Of a stretch of 64,000 bases of DNA, positions 57,202 to 64,000 are shown in pieces (within the stretch, counting starts at the first letter, position 1; every line of letters begins with the position of its first letter). This DNA comes from Seohaeicola saemankumensis (GTDB lineage: Bacteria > Pseudomonadota > Alphaproteobacteria > Rhodobacterales > Rhodobacteraceae), in the NCBI RefSeq assembly GCF_042678485.1, contig NZ_JBHTKR010000004.1, positions 1 to 64,000 of the forward strand, read 5' to 3'. The translations under genes were made by a program, and so were the position numbers. The notes beneath the pieces were generated by a model that saw nothing but the letters and a program-made list of their open reading frames with translations, was not told the DNA's origin and searched no databases.

Positions 57202-58551
57202 ATGGCTGACACCTCGCTGGGTACGCCCGATCAATTGCGCGACCCCAACTATACACCCGCACTGGCCAAGGCGGTGCCGCTGGGCATCCAGCATGTGCTG
57301 GCGATGTTCGTCTCGAACGTCACGCCCGCAATCATCGTCGCGGGGGCCGCCGGATTTGGCTTCGGCTCGAACTCGCCCGATTTCCCGAACATGATCTACA
57401 TGATCCAGATGTCGATGCTGTTTGCCGGTATCGCCACACTGTTCCAGACCATCGGCTTCGGCCCGGTCGGCGCGCGCCTTCCGATCGTGCAGGGCACCTC
57501 CTTTGCCTTTCTGCCGGTGATGATCCCGGCCGTGGCGGGCCAGGGCACCGCAGGGTTGGCGGGGCTGATGACCGGTATCGTCATCGGCGGTCTGTTCCAC
57601 ACCTTCCTTGGCAGTTTCATCGGGCGTCTGCGCTTTGCCCTGCCGCCGCTGGTGACCGGGCTGATCGTGCTGATGATCGGTCTGGCGCTGGTCAAGGTCG
57701 GCATCCAGTATGCTGCGGGTGGTGTGCCCTTGATGGGCAAGCCCGAATTCGGATCGCTTGCCATGTGGACCCCGGCGCTGGTGGTGATCGTGGTCACCCT
57801 CGCGCTCAAGTTCTTCACGCGGGGCATGATGTCGGTCGCCGCCGTACTGGTCGGCCTGCTCGCGGGCTATGTTGTCGCCTACGCGATGGGCCAGGTGAAT
57901 TTCGGCAACGTGGCGCGGGCGGGACTGTTCGCATTCCCGACACCCTTCAAATGGGGGATCGAGTTCAACACCGCCATCATCATCGGCATGTGCTTCATGG
58001 CCGTGATCTCGGCCATCGAAACGGTGGGCGACGTGTCCGGCATCTGCAAGGGCGGCGCAGGGCGCGAGGCAACCGACCGCGAGATCCAGGGCGCGACCTA
58101 TGCCGACGGGATCGGCACCGCCGTGGCCGGTGTCTTTGGCGGATTGCCCAATACATCCTTCAGCCAGAATGTCGGCCTGATCAGCATGACCGGCGTCATG
58201 AGCCGCCATGTCGTGACCATCGGCGCGATCTTCCTGATCGTCTGCGGGCTGGTGCCCAAGTTCGGCGCGATTGTTGCGACTGTGCCGATCAACGTACTGG
58301 GCGGCGGTGTGATCGTGATGTTCGGCATGGTCTGCGCGGCCGGCGTGAACATGCTGTCCGAGGTAGATTGGAACCGGCGCAACATGGTGATCTTCGCCGT
58401 GTCGCTGTCGGTGGGTTTGGGCCTGCAACTTGAACCGACCGCGCTGCAACACTTGCCGCGCACGCTTCAGATACTGCTGACATCCGGCCTTCTGCCTGCG
58501 GCGGGCCTGTCGATCATCCTCAATCTGGTGCTGCCGGAAGAGGTCGCATAA
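57202..58551 (+). CDS. NCS2-family purine permease (urate/xanthine type)
   Basis: A 449-residue inner-membrane permease with about 14 segments, proton-coupled. Conserved NCS2 stretches include HVLAMFVSNVTPAII in segment 1 with the His, the GFGPVGARLPIVQGTSFAF segment noted as ARLPIVQGTSFAF, and the NTSFSQNVGLI motif of segment 10 as in uric acid/xanthine transporters. Genomic linkage to ureide catabolism favours urate or xanthine uptake. AAGGAA lies upstream. A strong terminator follows, marking the end of the cluster. Confidence 0.95.
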   Translation: MADTSLGTPDQLRDPNYTPALAKAVPLGIQHVLAMFVSNVTPAIIVAGAAGFGFGSNSPDFPNMIYMIQMSMLFAGIATLFQTIGFGPVGARLPIVQGTSFAFLPVMIPAVAGQGTAGLAGLMTGIVIGGLFHTFLGSFIGRLRFALPPLVTGLIVLMIGLALVKVGIQYAAGGVPLMGKPEFGSLAMWTPALVVIVVTLALKFFTRGMMSVAAVLVGLLAGYVVAYAMGQVNFGNVARAGLFAFPTPFKWGIEFNTAIIIGMCFMAVISAIETVGDVSGICKGGAGREATDREIQGATYADGIGTAVAGVFGGLPNTSFSQNVGLISMTGVMSRHVVTIGAIFLIVCGLVPKFGAIVATVPINVLGGGVIVMFGMVCAAGVNMLSEVDWNRRNMVIFAVSLSVGLGLQLEPTALQHLPRTLQILLTSGLLPAAGLSIILNLVLPEEVA

Positions 58552-58560
58552 ACAGACGTG

Positions 58561-58593
58561 ACCGGGGGCGCAAAACGCGCGCCCCCGGTTTTT
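58561..58593 (+). terminator. Rho-independent terminator after the purine permease gene
   Basis: An 11-base stem ACCGGGGGCGC / GCGCCCCCGGT encloses a seven-base loop (AAAACGC) and ends in TTTTT. It sits nine bases after the permease stop and just after the convergent Fe-ADH stop. Confidence 0.93.
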
Positions 58594-58600
58594 CCAAGGG

Positions 58601-59746
58601 TCAAAGGCACTCTTCAAGCAGCTTGCGGGTGTTCTCGGCCGTCATCTTTACGGGGTTGCCGCCGGTGCTGGGGTCTTGCAGGGCGGATGCGGTCAGCGCA
58701 TCAAGATCGGGGTGCATCACGCCCAACGCCTTCAGGTTCGCGGGAATGCCCAGTTCGGCATTCAGCTTGCCCACGAAAGCATAAAACCCGTCGAATCCAC
58801 CGGCGATACCCAGATAGGCCGCCGCCTGTTCGATCCGCGCCTCGATCGCGGCCCGGTTGAAACGCAGCACGGGCTGCATCACCACCGCGTTCGTTGTGCC
58901 GTGATGCGTGTTGTGCACGGCCCCGATCGGGTGGCTGATCGCATGGATCGCGCCCAGACCCTTCTGAAAAGCCACTGCGCCCATCGCCGCAGCCGCCATC
59001 ATCTGACCGCGCGCGTCAATATCGGTGCCGTCCGCATAGGCGCGCGGCAGATATTCCTTGACCAGTCGCATCCCTTCCAGCGCGATACCCTGGCTCATCG
59101 GGTGGAAATGCGGCGAACAATATGCCTCAAGGCAGTGCGCGAAAGCATCCATCCCGGTGCCTGCCGTGATCGCGCGCGGCATGCCAACGGTCAGTTCGGG
59201 ATCGCAGATTACGACCGAAGGCAGGATCTTCGGATGAAAGATGATCTTCTTCTCATGCGTCACCGAATTGGTCAGGACCGAGGCGCGTCCCACCTCGGAC
59301 CCTGTTCCCGCAGTGGTCGGCACGGCCACGATGGGCGCGATGGCGGATGCATCGGCGCGGGTCCACCAGTCGCCGATATCCTCGTAATCCCAAACAGGCC
59401 GGGTCTGCTCCGCCATGAAGGCCACGGCCTTGCCCAGATCAAGGCCCGACCCGCCGCCAAAGGCGATCACCCCGTCATGCCCGCCCACCTTGTAGGCGGC
59501 GACACCTGCGGCCAGGTTGATCTCGGTCGGGTTCGGGTCCACATCGGCGAACATGGCGCGGCCCAGGCTGGCGGCCTCCATCAGATCCAGCGTGGCTGCA
59601 GTGATCGGCAGGCTGGCCAGACCCTTGTCGGTCACCAGAAGCGGCTTGCTGATCCCCGCCGCAGCACAGGCCTCGGCGAGTTCGGAAATACGCCCCGCCC
59701 CGAAACGGATGGCGGTGGGATAGGACCAGTTGGCGCGCAGGGTCAT
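58601..59746 (-). CDS. Iron-containing alcohol dehydrogenase (group III)
   Basis: A 381-residue NAD(P)-dependent dehydrogenase. The nucleotide-binding GGGSGLDLGKA is near 95-105; metal ligands are in the FAHCLEAYCS and HAISHPIGAVHNTHHG motifs (His and Asp). Start at the ATG that overlaps the ALDH stop (ATGA). In this operon it probably oxidises or reduces an alcohol/aldehyde intermediate derived from the glutamine-synthetase-like ligase product. Substrate not predictable. Confidence 0.93.
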   Translation of the reverse strand: MTLRANWSYPTAIRFGAGRISELAEACAAAGISKPLLVTDKGLASLPITAATLDLMEAASLGRAMFADVDPNPTEINLAAGVAAYKVGGHDGVIAFGGGSGLDLGKAVAFMAEQTRPVWDYEDIGDWWTRADASAIAPIVAVPTTAGTGSEVGRASVLTNSVTHEKKIIFHPKILPSVVICDPELTVGMPRAITAGTGMDAFAHCLEAYCSPHFHPMSQGIALEGMRLVKEYLPRAYADGTDIDARGQMMAAAAMGAVAFQKGLGAIHAISHPIGAVHNTHHGTTNAVVMQPVLRFNRAAIEARIEQAAAYLGIAGGFDGFYAFVGKLNAELGIPANLKALGVMHPDLDALTASALQDPSTGGNPVKMTAENTRKLLEECL

Positions 59747-61125
59747 TGCTGTTTCCTCAGATGGTAGGATTTCGGACGGGTCAGGTTGTGATAGCCGATC
59801 ACCGACAATCCGCCGCCGCGTCCGGTATCCTTGCAGCCGGTCCAGCACAGGCCGGGGTCCAGATAATCGGCGCGGTTCAGGAACACCGTGCCTGTTTCGA
59901 TCTGCGCGCCAAGCCGTTCGGCGCGCTCCGCATCGGCAGTCCAGAGCGAGGCGGTCAGGCCATAATCGCTGTCATTCATCAGGCGCAAGGCTTCGGTATC
60001 GTCCTTGACGGGCATGATCCCCACCACCGGGCCGAAACTTTCCTCGCGCATCACGCGCATGGAATGATCCACGTCGATCAGGATCTGCGGCATCAGGTAG
60101 GCGCCCCCGTCCTGCGGAAAAAGCGCGGGGTCGATCAGGGCCTTGGCACCGGCCGCCACGGCCGCAGCGGTCTGGGCGCGGACAAGATCGGCAAAGCGGA
60201 CCTGCGCCATCGGCCCGAGGGTTGTATCGGCCTCCAGCGGGTTGCCCAGCTTGTAGCCAGACACCAGCGCCACGGATTTTTCCACGAATGCGTCGAACAG
60301 GCTGTCGTGCACATAGATCCGTTCGATCCCGCAACAGCATTGACCCGAGTTGAACATCGCCGCATCCATCAGCGTATCGACGGCAGCATCCAGATCGGCG
60401 TCTTCCATCACATAGCCGGGGTCCTTGCCGCCCAGTTCCAGCCCCAGCCCTGTGAAGGAGCCTGCCGCCGCGCGCTCGATGGCGCGACCGCCTTCCACCG
60501 ATCCGGTGAAGTTCACGAAGTCAAAAGCGCGCGCGGCAATCAGGGCTGATGTCGTATCGTGATCCAGAACGATGTTCTGGAACACATCTGTGGGGATACC
60601 TGCGGCGTGGAAGGCTTGCGCCATCCGCTCGCCCACCAAGAGGGTCTGGCTGGCGTGTTTCAGGACCACGGTATTGCCCGCGATCAGGGCAGGGGCCACC
60701 GTGTTGATGGCCGTCATATAGGGGTAGTTCCAGGGCGCGATCACCAGCACCACGCCATGCGCTTCACGCGCGATATAGCGTTTGAAGGCGGCGCTATCCT
60801 CCAGCACGATGGGGGCAAGGGCGGCCTCGGCAATCCCGGCCATGTATTGCGACCGTTCGTTGAACCCCTTGAATTCGCCGCCATAGCGGACCGGACGGCC
60901 CATCTGATGCGCCAGCTCGGGCACGATCACGTCATTCATCGCGCCCGCATGTTCCACGGCCTTCAGCACCAGCGCAATCCGGTCGGCCAAGGGGCGCGCG
61001 GCCCAGCCCTTTTGCGCGGCGCGCGCCCGCGCGGCGGCAGTCTGCGCGGCATCCAGCGTCAGCGCTGGCCGTTCGGCATAGACCGATCCGTCGATCGGCG
61101 AGATACATCTGATCATTCTGGTCAT
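59743..61125 (-). CDS. NAD(P)-dependent aldehyde dehydrogenase
   Basis: A 460-residue ALDH. The oxyanion Asn133 is in APWNYP, the general base Glu230 in LELGGKDPG and the catalytic Cys264 in NSGQCCCGIE, where three Cys stand in a row. It lies seven bases after the glutamine-synthetase-like gene and overlaps the ADH gene by four bases. A role in oxidising a gamma-glutamyl-amino aldehyde, as PuuC does, is inferred. Two ATGs three codons apart could start it. Confidence 0.94.
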   Translation of the reverse strand: MTRMIRCISPIDGSVYAERPALTLDAAQTAAARARAAQKGWAARPLADRIALVLKAVEHAGAMNDVIVPELAHQMGRPVRYGGEFKGFNERSQYMAGIAEAALAPIVLEDSAAFKRYIAREAHGVVLVIAPWNYPYMTAINTVAPALIAGNTVVLKHASQTLLVGERMAQAFHAAGIPTDVFQNIVLDHDTTSALIAARAFDFVNFTGSVEGGRAIERAAAGSFTGLGLELGGKDPGYVMEDADLDAAVDTLMDAAMFNSGQCCCGIERIYVHDSLFDAFVEKSVALVSGYKLGNPLEADTTLGPMAQVRFADLVRAQTAAAVAAGAKALIDPALFPQDGGAYLMPQILIDVDHSMRVMREESFGPVVGIMPVKDDTEALRLMNDSDYGLTASLWTADAERAERLGAQIETGTVFLNRADYLDPGLCWTGCKDTGRGGGLSVIGYHNLTRPKSYHLRKQQ

Positions 61126-61131
61126 CCGGGG

Positions 61132-62496
61132 TCAGGCCCTCTCGAAGCCGCGGGCAATTTCGTAATCGGTCACCACGCGGTCGAACTCTTCGATCTCCCA
61201 CAGGGCGGCGCGGGTGTAGTGGTCGATCACGTCATCGCCCATCGCCGCACGCAGCATCCTGGAATGGCGCAAGGTCTCGACCGCATCGCGCAGCGTCCTG
61301 GGAATCTCGCCGCCCTGCGTTGCCTGATAGATGTCACCTGTCGTGGGGCGCTGCAACTCCAGCCCTTCCTCGATCCCGGCCAGCCCGGCAGCCAGCATGG
61401 CAGCCATCGCCACATAGGGGTTCATGTCCGATCCCGGAATACGGCATTCCACGCGGATCGCCTTGCTGCCCTCGCCGCACAGACGAAAGCCTGCGGTGCG
61501 ATTATCCACCGACCAGACCGTTCTGGTTGGCGCAAAGCTCGCCTTTGAGAACCGTTTGTAGCTGTTGATATAGGGGGCCATGAACACGGTCATATCCGGC
61601 GCGTAGCGGATCAGCCCGGCCATGTATTTTCGCATCATGTCGGACATGCCGAATTCGACATCCGGGTCGAAAAACGCGTTCTGCCCGTCCTTCCACAGCG
61701 ACTGATGCACATGAGACGAACTGCCGACCCGGTCCTGATGCCATTTCGGCAGAAAACTGGCGGCATGGCCCTGCTGGTCGGCAATCTCCTTGGTGGCGTG
61801 TTTGGCGATGGTGTGATGGTCTGCGGTATCCAGTGCGGGCGCATAGCGGATGTTCAGCTCCTCCTGCCCCGCCTCGGCCTCGCCCTTGGAGTTTTCAACC
61901 GGGATGCCTGCCGCATAGAGATGGTTGCGCAAGGGCCGCATCACATGTTCTTCGCGGCTGGTCTGCAGGATACTGTAATCCTCGTTATAGTCGCTGATCG
62001 GCTCAAGATCGCGAAACCCGGATGCCGCGATCTGTTTGAAGGACCGGGCGAACAGGAAAAACTCCAGTTCGGTCGCCATGATCGGGGTCAGGCCCATCGC
62101 CTCGACGCGGGCAATCTGCCGTTTCAGCATCGCCCGCGGAGAATGGGCAATCTCGTGATGGCCATGGTGATCCATGATGTCGCACAGGACCATCACCGTT
62201 CCCTCAAGCCATGGAACAGGGCGGATCGTGCCAAGATCGGGCTTCATGGTGTAATCCCCATAGCCCGCCTGCCAGCTGGTCGACGCATAGCCATCCGGCG
62301 TGGCCATCGCCAGGTCCGTCGCCAGCAGGTAATTGCAGCAATGGGTTTCCCGCCAGGCACTATCCACGAAATGCTGCGCCAGGAACCGCTTGCCCTGCAA
62401 GCGTCCCTGCATGTCCACGATACAGACCAGAACCGTATCCACCGTGCCCGCAGCGACGGCGGATGTCAGGGCCTCGAATGTCATCAATCCCGCCAT
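61132..62496 (-). CDS. Glutamine synthetase family gamma-glutamyl-amine ligase (PuuA-like)
   Basis: A 454-residue GS-fold ligase. Metal/ATP stretches: TELEFFLF (Glu ligands), GSSSHVHQSLW with the His, NRTAGFR and the ECRIPGSDMNPY glutamate-binding region. The classical Tyr adenylylation segment of GlnA is absent and length and style match the GlnT/PuuA/IpuC branch that ligates glutamate to amines. AAGGG lies eight bases before the ATG; a longer upstream frame is unsupported. It heads the operon with ALDH and ADH. Divergent from the transaminase gene, 163 bp apart. Confidence 0.9.
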   Translation of the reverse strand: MAGLMTFEALTSAVAAGTVDTVLVCIVDMQGRLQGKRFLAQHFVDSAWRETHCCNYLLATDLAMATPDGYASTSWQAGYGDYTMKPDLGTIRPVPWLEGTVMVLCDIMDHHGHHEIAHSPRAMLKRQIARVEAMGLTPIMATELEFFLFARSFKQIAASGFRDLEPISDYNEDYSILQTSREEHVMRPLRNHLYAAGIPVENSKGEAEAGQEELNIRYAPALDTADHHTIAKHATKEIADQQGHAASFLPKWHQDRVGSSSHVHQSLWKDGQNAFFDPDVEFGMSDMMRKYMAGLIRYAPDMTVFMAPYINSYKRFSKASFAPTRTVWSVDNRTAGFRLCGEGSKAIRVECRIPGSDMNPYVAMAAMLAAGLAGIEEGLELQRPTTGDIYQATQGGEIPRTLRDAVETLRHSRMLRAAMGDDVIDHYTRAALWEIEEFDRVVTDYEIARGFERA

Positions 62497-62659
62497 GTCT
62501 TGCCCTTTTCCCCGTAGTCTTCCGGGCAAAGCCTGTGCCATGGTCCTTGAGGTGTCAACGCTGGTTCTGGCTGTCACGCGCGAGTCTATGGACAGTTGCA
62601 CGGGCCGGTGCCAGATTTGATCAAATCATTCTCACGCTGCGACTCGGAGGGCTGCGCCC

Positions 62660-64000
62660 ATGAAAGACGACAACTTCCTGAAAGAGAACAATGCCCGCCA
62701 TCTGTGGCATCCCATGGGCCACCCCGGAGATCTGCAAGCCAATACGCCAACGATCATCAAGGGGGCCGAGGGCGTGCACATCATCGACATCGACGGCCAC
62801 AAGGTTGTGGATGCCGTCGGCGGGCTGTGGTGCGTGAACCTTGGCTATTCCAACAACGCGGTCAAGGATGCCATCGCCAGGCAGCTCTACGATCTGCCCT
62901 ATTACTCGGCCTTTGGCGGCACAACCAACCCGACCGCGATCGAGGCGTCCTACATGGTGCGCGAATTCTTCGAAGCCGACGGCATGGTGCGCGCCTTCTT
63001 CACCTCGGGTGGGTCGGATTCGGTGGAAACCTGCCTGCGGTTGTCGCGTCAGTATCACCGCCTGCGCGGAGAGCCGACACGGACCAAGTTTCTCAGCCTC
63101 AAGAAAGGCTATCACGGCACCCATTTCGGCGGTGCATCGGTGAACGGCAACAACCGCTTCCGCCTGAACTACGAGCCGATGCTGCCGGGCTGCTTCCATC
63201 TGCCCAGCCCCTACACCTATCGCAACCCGTTCAACGAGACGGATGGCGCGAAACTGGCGCAGAACATCGCCGCCGCGATGGAGGATGAAATCGCGTTTCA
63301 GGGGGCCAACACCATCGCGGCCTTCATCATGGAGCCGATCCAGGGTGCGGGCGGCGTGATCGTGCCGGACAAAAGCTTCATGAAGCTGATGCGCGACATC
63401 TGCGACCGCCACGGCATCCTGATGATCTCGGACGAGGTGATCACCGGCTTCGGGCGCACCGGCGACGCATCCGGCGCGCGGCACTGGGGTGTGCAACCCG
63501 ACATGATGAGCACGGCCAAGGGCATCACCTCGGGCTATTTCCCGGTTGGCGCCACGCTGGTGAACCAGAAGGTCGCGGATGTCTTCGAAAAGGACACCAC
63601 GGGCGAAGGCGCGATTTTCCACGGCTACACCTATTCGGCCCATCCCGTGGGCGCTGCCGCCGTGATCGCCTGCCTGACCGAAACGCAGCGCCTGAACACC
63701 GCCGCCAATGCCGGACCGCGCGGGACGCAACTTTACGAGGGCGTTCTGAAACTGGCCGAAAAGTATGACATCATCGGTGATGTCCGGGGCGGCCACGGTT
63801 TGATGACCGGGATCGAACTGGTCAGCGACAAGGCGGCAAAGACGCCGATGGACATGCCCACGATGAAGCGGATTCACAAGACCGCCTATCAGGCGGGCGC
63901 GATGGTGCGATTGGGGATGCACAACATCCTGATGTCACCCCCCCTGACCATCAGCGAGGCCGAGGTAAACACCATCCTTTCGGCGCTTGATGCAGGTTTT
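62660..64000 (+). CDS. Class III aminotransferase (partial, 3' end beyond window)
   Basis: 447 codons are present without a stop, so only the last few residues (family about 455-465) are missing. A fold type I PLP enzyme: GGLWCVNLGYSN, FFTSGGSDSVE, GYHGTH, IMEPIQGAGG, the ISDEVITGFGRTG motif and PLP Lys287 in STAKGITSGY. This pattern fits omega-amino acid or polyamine:pyruvate transaminases (SpuC, beta-alanine or taurine:pyruvate). GGAGG lies ten bases before the ATG. Divergent placement from the ligase operon suggests it deaminates the same amine substrate by a parallel route. Confidence 0.92.
   Translation, partial: MKDDNFLKENNARHLWHPMGHPGDLQANTPTIIKGAEGVHIIDIDGHKVVDAVGGLWCVNLGYSNNAVKDAIARQLYDLPYYSAFGGTTNPTAIEASYMVREFFEADGMVRAFFTSGGSDSVETCLRLSRQYHRLRGEPTRTKFLSLKKGYHGTHFGGASVNGNNRFRLNYEPMLPGCFHLPSPYTYRNPFNETDGAKLAQNIAAAMEDEIAFQGANTIAAFIMEPIQGAGGVIVPDKSFMKLMRDICDRHGILMISDEVITGFGRTGDASGARHWGVQPDMMSTAKGITSGYFPVGATLVNQKVADVFEKDTTGEGAIFHGYTYSAHPVGAAAVIACLTETQRLNTAANAGPRGTQLYEGVLKLAEKYDIIGDVRGGHGLMTGIELVSDKAAKTPMDMPTMKRIHKTAYQAGAMVRLGMHNILMSPPLTISEAEVNTILSALDAGF

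Noticed and set aside
57196..58617. His- and Asp-rich minus-strand frame opposite the purine permease
   Set aside because: Antisense shadow of a hydrophobic membrane-protein gene, a known source of artefactual His/Asp-rich frames.
1..64000. CRISPR arrays, rRNA operons, insertion sequences or a replication origin
   Set aside because: No regularly spaced repeats, rRNA signatures, transposase genes, terminal inverted repeats or DnaA-box clusters were seen on reading the window.

Overview
The window looks like ordinary chromosome from a high-GC marine or soil alphaproteobacterium of the order Rhodobacterales (Roseobacter/Paracoccaceae type). I infer this from gene content and style: a TRAP-transporter operon, a Hint-domain protein, a PuuE-UraD fusion, a core-2/I-branching glycosyltransferase next to a sulfotransferase, a separate MnmD-type methyltransferase, many 4-bp ATGA/GTGA gene overlaps, and a recurring intergenic repeat (CTTCTTCTTGCycrAAATATCC) that I associate with this group. 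No rRNA, complete tRNA or CRISPR array was seen. The only clearly foreign-looking stretch is an AT-rich islet with a tyrosine integrase at about 390-1610.

Layout. 1-96: end of an outer-membrane protein gene and its terminator. 97-1610: AT-rich DNA, an integrase and a degenerate tRNA-3'-end-like sequence. 1.7-6.0 kb: three-gene ABC exporter (ATPase, double-FtsX permease, periplasmic adaptor). 6.0-13.7 kb (minus strand): putative hydro-lyase/D-glutamate cyclase family protein, TRAP DctP-DctQ-DctM, DUF2848 protein, amidase, membrane protein, LysR regulator. 13.8-19.2 kb: Old Yellow Enzyme, lytic lipoprotein, HspQ, cytoplasmic gamma-glutamyltransferase, and an anti-sigma kinase/STAS pair. 19.3-31.1 kb: thiolase, free-Met-sulfoxide reductase plus LysE exporter, RluA, adenosine kinase, Nth, Hint protein, Ada-like protein, OmpA lipoprotein, FMN reductase, LolA, FtsK. 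31.1-39.4 kb: aminotransferase, amidase, UbiH-like hydroxylase, sulfotransferase/glycosyltransferase pair, HIT protein, ABC ATPase, small zinc protein. 39.4-53.8 kb: PolA, CDF transporter, TesB, VOC protein, HTD2-type hydratase, MnmC1-like oxidase and MnmD, DMT transporter, soluble lytic transglycosylase, DapA, aspartate aminotransferase, mercaptopyruvate sulfurtransferase, SmpB. 53.8-58.6 kb: ureide (urate/allantoin) catabolism with an NCS2 permease. 58.6-64.0 kb: glutamine-synthetase-like ligase, aldehyde dehydrogenase and Fe-alcohol dehydrogenase, divergent from a class III transaminase cut by the window end.

How parts fit together. The ureide cluster covers hydrolysis and decarboxylation of urate-oxidation products, allantoin opening and ureidoglycine/ureidoglycolate breakdown, with a purine permease; uricase and the allantoate-hydrolysing enzyme are not in the window. 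The last cluster fits a gamma-glutamylation route for an amine or amino alcohol. The TRAP operon appears to import a carboxylate and process it with an amidase and two poorly characterised enzymes. Three minus-strand units (that operon, the OYE gene and the gamma-glutamyltransferase gene) carry the same 9-mer AATTCGACT 67-97 bp before their starts. This is the strongest regulatory pattern I found and may join them in one regulon.
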